Assembly: GCA_029258495.1 (NCBI GenBank)
Contig: JARHYV010000156.1
Coordinates: 1 to 6,411 of the forward strand
Direction of reading: 5' to 3'
DNA from: Faecousia sp.
GTDB lineage: Bacteria > Bacillota > Clostridia > Oscillospirales > Oscillospiraceae
DNA length: 6,411 nt
This document shows positions 1-6,282 of the stretch, in pieces; position 1 is the first letter of the stretch; each line of letters starts with the position of its first letter. The translations under genes and the position numbers were made by a program. Under the pieces are notes generated by a model. The model saw nothing but the letters and a program-made list of their open reading frames with translations, had not been told where the DNA came from and did not search any database.

Positions 1-783
1 CAGATTGTTGGCGACATACTGCCCCTCGATGGCATCACCGATGAGGAAGAATTTGCCGCTGCCCAATTTCTGGGAAATATAGAATGTACTGATCGAGGGG
101 ATCAGCACCATTGTGATGCCGGAGATCACACCGGGCAGACTCAGGGGGAACACGACACGGCGCAGGACAGACAGACTGCCGCAGCCCAGATCCCGTGCAG
201 CCTCGATGAGCTTGTCGTCCATCTTGGCCATAATGGAGTAGATGGGCAGCACCATATACGGGAAATAATCGTACACCATGCCGATCACGACGGCAGCCTC
301 CGTTCCGATGATGTGCAGCGGGCCGATGCCCAGCTTGCCCAGCAGATTATTCAGGATGCCGGTGTCCTGCAGGATGGTCATCCATGCATAGGTGCGGATC
401 AGGAAGTTCATCCACATGGGGATCATGATCAGGGTGATCATGGTCTTCTGCGCTCTGGCACTGGCACGGGAAATGATATAAGCGATGGGATAGCCCATCA
501 GCAGACAGATCGCGGTGGAAATCACGGCCAGTTTCAGCGAACGCATGAAAATCAGCAGATAAGTCCGAACCTCGGTTACGCTGCCGTCATCATTTTTCAG
601 ATTACTGGTAGCGGTGAAGAAACGGGTGAAATTTTCGGTGGTGAATTGGAAATTATTGTCGGTAAACGCATAATAAGCCACAAAGATGAGGGGGATCACC
701 ACGAACAGCAGAGCCCATACGGAGTAGGGGATCAGAGACGCACGGTAGCTGGTGAGTTTCTTTTTGGAGTTCATGCCTTTCAT
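1..783 (-). CDS. potB: PotB-type polyamine ABC transporter permease (3' end cut by window)
   Basis: Inner-membrane permease subunit of a spermidine/putrescine-type ABC importer; it should pair with a PotC permease, the PotA ATPase and the binding protein PotD. The 261 visible residues start with a short basic tail (KGMNSKKK), then a hydrophobic segment at about 16-40, an extracytoplasmic stretch at about 41-72 and further hydrophobic segments at about 76-105, 113-138, 158-182 and 209-230. The ABC-permease EAA loop is clear: EAARDLG at 194-200, continuing to FPLSLPG at about 212-218, the site that docks onto the ATPase. Family members have about 270-285 residues, so only a short C-terminal piece is missing. 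The ATG overlaps the potA stop as ATGA, so translation is probably coupled; a GGAGG lies at 796-800, 12 nt upstream. An ATG three codons further in is an alternative start. Polyamine specificity is inferred from PotA/PotB resemblance; another small cationic substrate is possible. Confidence 0.93.
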   Translation of the reverse strand, partial: MKGMNSKKKLTSYRASLIPYSVWALLFVVIPLIFVAYYAFTDNNFQFTTENFTRFFTATSNLKNDDGSVTEVRTYLLIFMRSLKLAVISTAICLLMGYPIAYIISRASARAQKTMITLIMIPMWMNFLIRTYAWMTILQDTGILNNLLGKLGIGPLHIIGTEAAVVIGMVYDYFPYMVLPIYSIMAKMDDKLIEAARDLGCGSLSVLRRVVFPLSLPGVISGITMVLIPSISTFYISQKLGSGKFFLIGDAIEGQYVANNL

Positions 784-1898
784 TCTTCGCAGTCACCTCC
801 GGGGTTGGACAGCTCCTCCAATTCGTTGGAGAAGGAGGAATAGTCACCGAACATGCCGGAATATTTGGATTTTTTCATGATGTGGATGGCATCGGGATCC
901 AGACTCAGACCGATGTGTGCCCCTTCGTCCACGGAGTCGGTGGTCTGGATCATCCATTTGAACCCGGCAATATCCACGATGATTTCGTTGTGCACGCCCA
1001 TGAAGGTGACAGAGGTCACAAGACCGTTCAGCATGGCATCCTTTGCAGGGACGATATCCACATCCTCGGGACGGATGACTACATCAACAGGCTCATTTTT
1101 GCCAAAGCCGGTATCCAGACATTCAAAGGTATGTCCGGCAAAGCGAACCTTGTAATCTTCCAGCATAACACCATCAACAATGTTGCTTTCGCCGATAAAG
1201 TCCGCGACGAAGGCATTTTTTGGCTCATTATAGATATCGGTAGGCGTGCCGATCTGCTGGATCTTGCCCTCGTTCATCACAACGATGGTATCGGACATAG
1301 AGAGTGCCTCTTCCTGATCGTGGGTAACGAAAACAAAGGTGATCCCGGTGCTTTTCTGGATCTTTTTCAGTTCCTGCTGCATATCCTTGCGCAGTTTCAG
1401 ATCCAGTGCACCCAGAGGCTCATCCAGCAGCAGAACCTTGGGGTGGCTGATCAGCGCACGGGCGATGGCAACACGCTGCTGCTGTCCGCCGGACAGACTG
1501 GTGACACTTCGGCTGCCAAAGCCGGACAGCATCACAAGCGACAGCATCTGATTGACCTTTTCGTTGATCTCCTGCTTGGGGACGCGGCGCTGACGCAGAG
1601 GAAATGCGACATTTTCAAACACATTCAAGTGGGGAAACAGCGCATATTTCTGAAAAACGGTGTTGACATTGCGCTTGTGAGGGGGCGTATCGTTGATCCG
1701 CTCGCCCATAAACAGCACATCGCCTTCATCCGGCTGTGTAAAGCCGCCGATCATACGCAGAGTCGTGGTTTTTCCGCAGCCGGAAGGCCCCAACAGCGTG
1801 ATGAATTCGTTGTCGTTGATATACAGGCTGATATTGTCCAGAATTTTTTCGCCGTCAAAGGATTTTGAGATATTCTTGAGTTCAATGATCTTCTTCAT
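780..1898 (-). CDS. potA: PotA-type polyamine ABC transporter ATP-binding protein
   Basis: Cytoplasmic ATPase that powers the PotB/PotC importer. Its 372 residues match the usual PotA length of about 350-380. Motifs seen: Walker A GPSGCGKTT at 37-45, Q-loop Q83 (VFQKYALFPHL), ABC signature LSGGQQQR at 135-142, Walker B VLLLDEP at 155-161 with GALD D-loop, and H-loop His193 (VTHDQEEA). All catalytic residues are present. The C-terminal part (about 235-350, including VVIRPEDVDIV) looks like the TOBE regulatory domain of the PotA/MalK group. I chose the ATG at 1898 because GGGAG stands 6 nt upstream and the product begins MKKIIELKNISKSF, as PotA proteins do. An upstream in-frame ATG at 1982 would run through the terminator hairpin and is not credible. 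No clear promoter lies between that terminator and the gene, so expression may depend on read-through from the leader RNA. The stop overlaps potB. Confidence 0.96.
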   Translation of the reverse strand: MKKIIELKNISKSFDGEKILDNISLYINDNEFITLLGPSGCGKTTTLRMIGGFTQPDEGDVLFMGERINDTPPHKRNVNTVFQKYALFPHLNVFENVAFPLRQRRVPKQEINEKVNQMLSLVMLSGFGSRSVTSLSGGQQQRVAIARALISHPKVLLLDEPLGALDLKLRKDMQQELKKIQKSTGITFVFVTHDQEEALSMSDTIVVMNEGKIQQIGTPTDIYNEPKNAFVADFIGESNIVDGVMLEDYKVRFAGHTFECLDTGFGKNEPVDVVIRPEDVDIVPAKDAMLNGLVTSVTFMGVHNEIIVDIAGFKWMIQTTDSVDEGAHIGLSLDPDAIHIMKKSKYSGMFGDYSSFSNELEELSNPGGDCEE

Positions 1899-1904
1899 GA
1901 TTTT

Positions 1905-1909
1905 CTCCC
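1905..1909 (-). promoter_or_regulatory. potA ribosome binding site
   Basis: GGGAG on the minus strand, 6 nt before the ATG at 1898. It settles the start in favour of the 372-residue protein over the in-frame ATG 28 codons upstream. Confidence 0.85.
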
Positions 1910-1947
1910 ATTCTGTCCACAGATGATATATCGGGCAGTTAAAATAC

Positions 1948-1984
1948 AAAAAAAGTGGTATGCCACACATGTAGCATACCACTT
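1948..1984 (-). terminator. Intrinsic terminator upstream of potA (attenuator or end of a small RNA)
   Basis: Minus-strand arms AAGTGGTATGC (1984-1974) and GCATACCACTT (1963-1953) form a perfect 11-bp stem with a 10-nt loop, followed at once by a T-run that continues into TGTATTTT. No protein gene lies before it for about 450 bp and its T-run ends about 50 bp before the potA ATG. It therefore either ends the non-coding transcript that starts near 2320 or acts as an attenuator for potAB. The opposite strand has no T-run after the hairpin, so it works in the minus direction only. The 5' arm has an alternative partner at 2126-2139. Confidence 0.9.
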
Positions 1985-2125
1985 GTAAACAGCGATATTA
2001 CAATACGCAGATTACGCCGAAAGGGATAAAAAAGCGACAATTTCCGCATAAACACGCATCAAATCACAATGGGATCAGAGTCTATATAGCAAAGATTACT
2101 TTTACTACTCTTATTGACCATTTCA

Positions 2126-2139
2126 CAAGTATATGCCAC
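2126..2139 (-). promoter_or_regulatory. Possible antiterminator segment paired with the 5' arm of the potA-upstream terminator
   Basis: The minus-strand segment GTGGCATATACTTG can pair with CAAGTGGTATGCTAC at 1985-1971, the 5' arm of the terminator: 14 pairs, two of them G-U, with one bulged G. The same segment shares GTGGCA with the small hairpin at 2134-2145, so the two pairings exclude each other. This is the layout of an attenuation switch. It is inference from base pairing only; one such match could arise by chance in an RNA of this length. Confidence 0.35.
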
Positions 2140-2163
2140 CTGGCACTGGTTTATAGTAACCAA

Positions 2164-2193
2164 CTTATAAAACTGAGCTTTTAACTCAATCAA
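2164..2193 (-). promoter_or_regulatory. Weak candidate internal promoter
   Basis: TTGATT (2193-2188) and TATAAG (2169-2164) are separated by 18 bp, a fair match to sigma-A. It would start a shorter transcript near 2157. The same bases form the hairpin at 2164-2197, so the resemblance may be accidental, and it scores well below the promoter at 2327-2355. Confidence 0.2.
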
Positions 2194-2326
2194 TAAGGCA
2201 ACAGAAGTTGCCAACCGCACCTGCGGTCTTCGGCATTCGACCCGGCTGTCCGTATGGCCTCAGCCGATTTCAAAATCGGCGGTCGTATCTTGCTTTGGAA
2301 AGACCCTTTCCAATCCAGACAACAGG

Positions 2327-2355
2327 ATTTTACCACTATGTTCCCAAATTGTCAA
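2327..2355 (-). promoter_or_regulatory. Strong sigma-A promoter of the non-coding RNA / potA leader
   Basis: A perfect -35 box TTGACA (2355-2350), an exact 17-bp spacer, and an extended -10 TGGTAAAAT with the hexamer TAAAAT at 2332-2327 (one mismatch to TATAAT). The DNA just upstream (about 2356-2386) is almost pure A/T and could act as an UP element. The predicted start is the G near 2320. It lies about 30 bp beyond the rsmH terminator, so it opens a new transcription unit. A second TTGACA at 2388-2383, overlapping that terminator's T-run, has no good -10 box. Confidence 0.88.
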
Positions 2356-2386
2356 CGATTTATTTGTATATTATTTATATTTTGTC

Positions 2387-2416
2387 AAAAAAGAGGCCGC
2401 AAAAGTTTGCGGCCTC
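2387..2416 (-). terminator. Intrinsic terminator after rsmH
   Basis: Minus-strand arms GAGGCCGCAA and TTGCGGCCTC form a 10-bp G+C-rich stem (2416-2393) closing an ACTT loop, followed by six T (2392-2387). It lies 14 bp past the rsmH stop and should end the scfA-scfB-decarboxylase-rsmH transcript. The plus strand has no T-run after the hairpin. Confidence 0.95.
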
Positions 2417-2430
2417 CGGTTGTGTGTGAT

Positions 2431-3486
2431 TTAATATTCTGCACGAACAGCCCAGCGCATTTTTGTGGATCTTGCACGACTGTTCCGGAAGCATTCCTCA
2501 GCACTTGGGCGGATCACATCCCGGGCGATCTCACTGTACAGCCCTTCCCGATGGAAACGCTTGAAGGCTTGCTTTACAAGCCGGTCTTCTCCGGAATGGA
2601 AGGTGAGGATGGCAACTCTGCCGTTGGGGGCAAGAACCTCAGGAAGTTTATCCAAAAAGGAATAAAGAACCTCAAATTCGCAGTTGATGTCGATCCTGAG
2701 TGCCTGAAATGTCCGCTGACAGGATTTTTTGACGGCATCCTTCTGTTCCTTCTTGGGGAGAAAGGACAGTGCCTGCTCGATCACCTGACGGAGCTGGGTA
2801 GTGGTTTCGATCTGTCTGCCCTCACGGCGCCACTGCATCACGGTTTCGGCAATTTCGGAGGCATAAGGCTCGTCGGAATTTTCAACCAGCATCCCCTCCA
2901 GTTCATCTTGAGAGATGTCCCTGAGCCGCTCTGCCGCGCTGATACCCTTTTCGGGATTCAGACGAAGGTCAAGAGGGCCTTCTACCTTATAGGTAAAGCC
3001 GCGATCCGGGTTGTCGATCTGCATGGAGGATACGCCCAGATCGGCAAGGATGAAATCAAATTTCTTGCCGGTTTCCCGGGAAACTTGGTCGATCTCTGCA
3101 AAATTTTGCAGTCGGACGGTTAAAATATCCGAACCGAAACCCTGAGCTTCCAGACGCTTTCTGGTTTTAGCAGACTCGATGGGGTCTACATCCAGTGCGT
3201 AGATATGCCCTGAGCCCTGCAGGGCGCGGAGCATGTGTCCGGTGTGTCCGCCGTAGCCAAGGGTGGCATCCAGTCCGATCTGTCCGGGCTGAATATTCAG
3301 AAAGTCCAGGATCTCCTGTACCATGATGGAGATGTGCATACCGGCAGGTGTGGCACCGCGCTGAATGACATGCTCGATGGTATCGGCATATTTTTCGGGA
3401 TCGTGTTCTTTGTACTTTTCTTCAAAACGCTTGGGATGCGTGCCGGAGTAGCGGACACGGCGCTTGTGTGGAGTTTGTTCGTCCAT
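2431..3486 (-). CDS. rsmH: RsmH/MraW-type 16S rRNA (cytosine-N4)-methyltransferase with N-terminal extension
   Basis: Cytoplasmic SAM-dependent enzyme whose family N4-methylates C1402 in the P-site of 16S rRNA. The 351 residues show the SAM-binding motif LDATLGYGGHTG at 72-83, an acidic DVDP at 99-102, DLGVSSMQID at 149-158, GPLDLRLNP just after about 168, CQRTFQALRIDIN in the last third, and FHSGEDRLVK at 296-305. Typical RsmH has about 310-320 residues and starts near the HISIMVQEIL segment (51-60 here). This protein has about 48 extra residues, rich in Lys/Arg and charged (KRRVRYSGTHPKRFEEKYKE). The usual FHSLEDR is FHSGEDR here. It is not beside the usual division/cell-wall genes (mraZ, ftsL, pbp), so it may be a second, divergent RsmH paralogue. 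An AAAGGAGG site 4 nt before the ATG supports the long start. It follows the decarboxylase by 41 bp and is last in its operon. Confidence 0.9.
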   Translation of the reverse strand: MDEQTPHKRRVRYSGTHPKRFEEKYKEHDPEKYADTIEHVIQRGATPAGMHISIMVQEILDFLNIQPGQIGLDATLGYGGHTGHMLRALQGSGHIYALDVDPIESAKTRKRLEAQGFGSDILTVRLQNFAEIDQVSRETGKKFDFILADLGVSSMQIDNPDRGFTYKVEGPLDLRLNPEKGISAAERLRDISQDELEGMLVENSDEPYASEIAETVMQWRREGRQIETTTQLRQVIEQALSFLPKKEQKDAVKKSCQRTFQALRIDINCEFEVLYSFLDKLPEVLAPNGRVAILTFHSGEDRLVKQAFKRFHREGLYSEIARDVIRPSAEECFRNSRARSTKMRWAVRAEY

Positions 3487-3527
3487 AGTGCCTCCTTTGG
3501 TATTGGGATGGTTCCTGTATGGTCGTG

Positions 3528-4862
3528 TTATTTCAGCACATCCACCGTGTCGATCCCGTAGTGCGCAAAGAGGGTGATCGCCTCTTGGGTGATCTCTTCT
3601 CCGGAAACTGCGATGGGAATGGCAGGCGGACAGGCGACAGTGGGTGCAGCGCAGATGCGGTGCAGCGCATCTTTGGCTTCGATCAGCTCATGGGGAGCAA
3701 ACAGCGCATTGCGGACAGAAACCCGCTGCACGGCTTTTGCAGAGGGCAGCGGCAGCCGATGGCGGACACCGTCGGTATTTTTGCTCAAAACCGCCGCAAA
3801 GCGCAGAAGGTCATCTTTTTGGTTTTCCGGCGTAAGCATCAGGACAAGGGTATCCGGGTCGGCATATTCGCACTCGATGCCGTTTTTGCGCAGCATTGCA
3901 GCAAGCTCGATGCCGGTATGGGCGGCAGTTGCCGAAAGGGTGATGCGCAGGGGATCGGAGGGTGACAGCTGCCAGCCGTTTTGCGTCAGCTGATGACGGA
4001 GCTGATCGGTGAAATCAACCATTTCCGCAAGGGCAGCCGGATATTCTTCAGCCAGATACCGGTTGCAGCGATCTAAGGATGCAAGGATCAGATACGATGG
4101 ACTGGTAGAGCCGAACAGTGCCATGGCGGCTTTCACATTGTCGCGCATGGCCTGAGGAGTACGGCGGCTCAGATGCAGATAGGCACCGCCGGTGAGCACG
4201 GGCAGTGTTTTGTGTGCGGAATCGCAGCAGATATCTGCCCCCAGATCCAATGGATGCCGGGATGGGTTCAGAAATCGCAGATAAGCCCCATGGGCATTGT
4301 CAACGGCCAGTATGGTGCCGTGACGATGACAGACCTCTGACAGTGCTGCAATATCTGCAATGCCGCCCAGATAGTCAGGGCTTGTGATATAGACAGCTGC
4401 AGGAGGTGCAGGAAGTGCACTCAGGGTCTGCTCCAGAGTTTCGGCAGAGATCGGGCAGCTGCACAGGGATCGTGACAGCGTATCGGGGTAAAGCCAAACG
4501 ACTTCCAGATCCAACAGAGCGGCTGCATACACAAATGCCTTGTGGACATTCCGCGCAGCGACAATGACCGGGGCAGCGCCTGCCGGACGGTGCGTCAGCG
4601 CAAGGTACAGCATGGCTCGGATGCACTGGCTGGAGCCTTCGGTGGAATAGACCGTTCGGGCGGATCCAAACAGATCGGTGGCATTCTGCTCGCTTTGGGC
4701 AATGATCCCATCTGCCTCGTAGAGAGAGTCGGCGCCGGAAACCTCGGTAATATCCAGTCCCTCGCAGCCAAGGAATGCCTTTCCTTTATGCCCGGGCATA
4801 TGAAATCGTGTCATATGCCCGGACTGATAATTGTCAAGAAAATCACAGATCGGTGTGTTCAT
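3528..4862 (-). CDS. Orn/Lys/Arg decarboxylase-family PLP enzyme, substrate unknown
   Basis: Fold-type I pyridoxal-phosphate enzyme of the short Orn/Lys/Arg decarboxylase type (Bacillus YaaO/SpeA group); such enzymes make agmatine, cadaverine or putrescine. Of 444 residues, HMPGHKG at 21-27 is the family's N-terminal signature, STEGSSQ at 73-79 the likely phosphate-binding turn, NVHKAF at 105-110 the likely cofactor-stacking region, VDNAHGAYL at 187-195 holds the Asp (188) expected to touch the pyridine nitrogen, and Lys218 in SAHKTLPVLTGG is the Schiff-base lysine. CPPAIPIAVSGEEI near the C-terminus matches the family's closing motif. Oddities: DNAHGAY replaces the common DEAHGAH, and the family's usual glutamine after HKTLPALT is replaced by glycine. 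The ATG at 4862 overlaps the scfB stop as TGATG and has GAGGGG 5 nt upstream; a GTG two codons earlier is poorly spaced. Tight coupling to scfB suggests co-expression; it does not prove a role in SCIFF maturation. Confidence 0.88.
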   Translation of the reverse strand: MNTPICDFLDNYQSGHMTRFHMPGHKGKAFLGCEGLDITEVSGADSLYEADGIIAQSEQNATDLFGSARTVYSTEGSSQCIRAMLYLALTHRPAGAAPVIVAARNVHKAFVYAAALLDLEVVWLYPDTLSRSLCSCPISAETLEQTLSALPAPPAAVYITSPDYLGGIADIAALSEVCHRHGTILAVDNAHGAYLRFLNPSRHPLDLGADICCDSAHKTLPVLTGGAYLHLSRRTPQAMRDNVKAAMALFGSTSPSYLILASLDRCNRYLAEEYPAALAEMVDFTDQLRHQLTQNGWQLSPSDPLRITLSATAAHTGIELAAMLRKNGIECEYADPDTLVLMLTPENQKDDLLRFAAVLSKNTDGVRHRLPLPSAKAVQRVSVRNALFAPHELIEAKDALHRICAAPTVACPPAIPIAVSGEEITQEAITLFAHYGIDTVDVLK

Positions 4863-6250
4863 CAGCACCCCTCTTTTTCTGCCTCCTCAGCGACCTTCAT
4901 CATGATGGCACATTCGATACGCTTGCGGAACAGCTCACAGCCGGGTTCATACACACCGCGGATCGAGCCGGTGGCATGCATGGCGTTGGCAGCGCAGCCG
5001 CCGGAGCAGTAGAGCTTTGCCCAGCAGTCTTCACATTCAGACCGTGCGTAGGCATTGCAGCTGCGGAATTCTTCCCGAAGTCCTGTGTTGGTCACACCGT
5101 TCCAAACATCGCCCAGCTTGTATTTTTCTTCTCCCACAAACTGGTGGCAGGGGTACAGATCCCCCCAAGGAGTGACGGCCATGTACTCGGTTCCGGAACC
5201 GCAGCCGGAAATGCGCTTATAGACGCAGGGGCCTTCGGTCAGATCCAACATGTAGTGGTAGAAGGTGATGGGCTTGCCCTCTTTTTTCCGGCGGAGCATG
5301 TCCTTCGCCAGAATTTCATACTGCTCCTTGACGATCTCCAGATCCTCGGGAGTCAGCTCGGCGGGATCACCGGGGGCACAGACGACAGGCTCCATGCTCA
5401 GTTCCGTAAAGCCCAGATCTGCCATGTGGAATACATCGTTGGTAAAATCGGGGTTTGCATGGGTAAAGGTTCCGCGCATGTAATACTCCTTATTTCCACG
5501 AGCCTCGACCAGTTTCTGGAACTTGGGTACGATGCGGTCGTAGCTGCCGTTTCCGGCGTAGTCCACGCGGGTGCGGTCGTTGATCTCCTTGCGGCCGTCC
5601 AGAGAGAGAACCACATTGCTCATCTCTCGGTTGGCAAAGTCGATGACCTCATCATTGATGTTTACGCCGTTGGTGGTCAGGGTAAAGCGGAAGTTTTTGC
5701 CCCGCTGCTTTTCCACGCTGCGGGCGTACTCGACCAGACGCTTGACCACATCCCAGTTCATTAGAGGCTCGCCGCCGAAGAAGTCTACTTCCAGATTTCT
5801 GCGGTGTCCGGAATGATCCATCAGGAAGTCCAGAGCCTGCTTGCCGACTTCAAAGCTCATCAGAGCCCGATCACCGTGATATTTACCCTGACTTGCGAAA
5901 CAGTAGGAGCAGTTCAGGTTGCAGGTGTGGGCGACATGCAGACATAATGCCTTGACCACATCACCGGAGCGCTGCTTGAAGGTGCCTGCCATTTCGGCGA
6001 AGGTATCGGGGGTAAAGAGCTTGCCGGAATCCTTCAGTGCCTGTACATCGTCGATGTAGTCGCGGATCTCGGGCTCGGTCACATCGTCACGATGACCGTA
6101 TTTTTTCATGATTTCTGCTACGATCTCATCGGCCGTATGGGTTTCAAACATGGCAATGATATCATAGCCCACTTCGTCGACCACATGGATCGATCCGGAA
6201 CAGCTGTCCAGTACGATGTTGTAGCCGTTTAATTTGTACTGATGTACCAT
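4862..6250 (-). CDS. scfB: SCIFF peptide maturase, radical SAM/SPASM thioether-forming enzyme
   Basis: Cytoplasmic radical-SAM enzyme that links cysteine sulfur to a residue's alpha carbon in the SCIFF peptide; CteB of Clostridium thermocellum is the studied homologue. The 462 residues show an N-terminal peptide-binding region (about 1-90) resembling a PqqD-like RiPP recognition element, then the radical-SAM core with CNLNCSYC at 110-117 (Cys110, 114, 117 bind the SAM cluster) and GGEP at 159-162. The C-terminal SPASM domain carries Cys350, Cys368, Cys406, Cys409, Cys415, Cys419 and Cys438, enough for two auxiliary iron-sulfur clusters. The start is the ATG at 6250, with GGAGG 7 nt upstream; an in-frame ATG 20 codons earlier falls inside the scfA-scfB hairpin and is rejected. 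The gene follows scfA by 80 bp, separated by an intrinsic terminator, with no clear promoter of its own, so it likely depends on read-through. Its stop overlaps the next gene's start. Confidence 0.96.
   Translation of the reverse strand: MVHQYKLNGYNIVLDSCSGSIHVVDEVGYDIIAMFETHTADEIVAEIMKKYGHRDDVTEPEIRDYIDDVQALKDSGKLFTPDTFAEMAGTFKQRSGDVVKALCLHVAHTCNLNCSYCFASQGKYHGDRALMSFEVGKQALDFLMDHSGHRRNLEVDFFGGEPLMNWDVVKRLVEYARSVEKQRGKNFRFTLTTNGVNINDEVIDFANREMSNVVLSLDGRKEINDRTRVDYAGNGSYDRIVPKFQKLVEARGNKEYYMRGTFTHANPDFTNDVFHMADLGFTELSMEPVVCAPGDPAELTPEDLEIVKEQYEILAKDMLRRKKEGKPITFYHYMLDLTEGPCVYKRISGCGSGTEYMAVTPWGDLYPCHQFVGEEKYKLGDVWNGVTNTGLREEFRSCNAYARSECEDCWAKLYCSGGCAANAMHATGSIRGVYEPGCELFRKRIECAIMMKVAEEAEKEGC
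4868..4873 (-). promoter_or_regulatory. Decarboxylase ribosome binding site inside scfB
   Basis: GAGGGG on the minus strand, 5 nt before the ATG at 4862 and inside the last codons of scfB. It favours this ATG over the GTG at 4868, which overlaps the site itself. Confidence 0.75.
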
Positions 6251-6257
6251 AAAGTAT

Positions 6258-6262
6258 CCTCC
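6258..6262 (-). promoter_or_regulatory. scfB ribosome binding site
   Basis: GGAGG on the minus strand, 7 nt before the ATG at 6250. It fixes the scfB start downstream of the terminator hairpin. Confidence 0.9.
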
Positions 6263-6282
6263 GTTTGGGTGTGTTGATACAT

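Larger units (their letters stand above)
1948..2320 (-). ncRNA. Predicted structured RNA of about 370 nt (small RNA or potA leader), family not recognised
   Basis: No protein gene fits here, but the stretch has its own strong sigma-A promoter (predicted +1 a G near 2320) and its own terminator (1984-1948). The first half is packed with nearly abutting hairpins: arms TTGGAAAG/CTTTCCAA at 2295-2313; CGACC/GGTCG (2281-2285 with 2238-2242) enclosing GCCGAT/ATCGGC at 2263-2280; ACCGC/GCGGT at 2214-2227; GGCAAC/GTTGCC with a TTCT loop at 2197-2212; CTTAT/ATAAG plus TGAG/CTCA at 2164-2197; TGGTT/AACCA at 2147-2162; TGCCA/TGGCA at 2134-2145. The second half is A+T-rich with weaker pairing (AGAGT/ACTCT, 2107-2111 with 2077-2081). 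I found no tmRNA tRNA-like ends, no RNase P or SRP consensus, no T-box sequence and no riboswitch core I know. A free-standing small RNA and a cis-acting leader of potAB are both possible. The ends are inferred from the promoter and terminator. Confidence 0.6.

Noticed and set aside
1899..1982. Longer potA reading frame starting at an upstream ATG (28 extra residues)
   Set aside because: The extension is read through the terminator hairpin and has no resemblance to PotA N-termini, while the ATG at 1898 has a good ribosome site.
1953..1984. The palindrome before potA as a repressor operator
   Set aside because: The run of T directly after the stem, on one strand only, fits an intrinsic terminator better, though a second role cannot be excluded.
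2059..2121. Possible 20-codon leader peptide within the non-coding transcript (minus strand)
   Set aside because: No Shine-Dalgarno sequence before its ATG and no run of a regulatory amino acid. A 16-codon frame at about 2187-2237 fails for the same reasons.
2126..2145. Shared GGTGGCA-type motif in the leader hairpin, the potA-upstream terminator and the scfA-scfB terminator, as a common protein operator
   Set aside because: The copies match over only 6-9 bases and each is explained by its own hairpin; there is too little to claim a shared binding site.
2263..2280. tRNA anticodon-arm look-alike (TCA on the plus strand, suggesting tRNA-Sec; TGA on the minus strand, suggesting tRNA-Ser)
   Set aside because: The symmetric 18-nt hairpin cannot form a 7-nt loop, and no T-arm, acceptor stem or GGTTCGA-type sequence is present in place.
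2254..3123. Plus-strand open frame of 289 codons across the leader and rsmH
   Set aside because: It is antisense to a clear rsmH gene, has no recognisable motifs and starts inside the hairpin cluster. Other long plus-strand frames opposite potA, the decarboxylase and scfB are shadows for the same reason.
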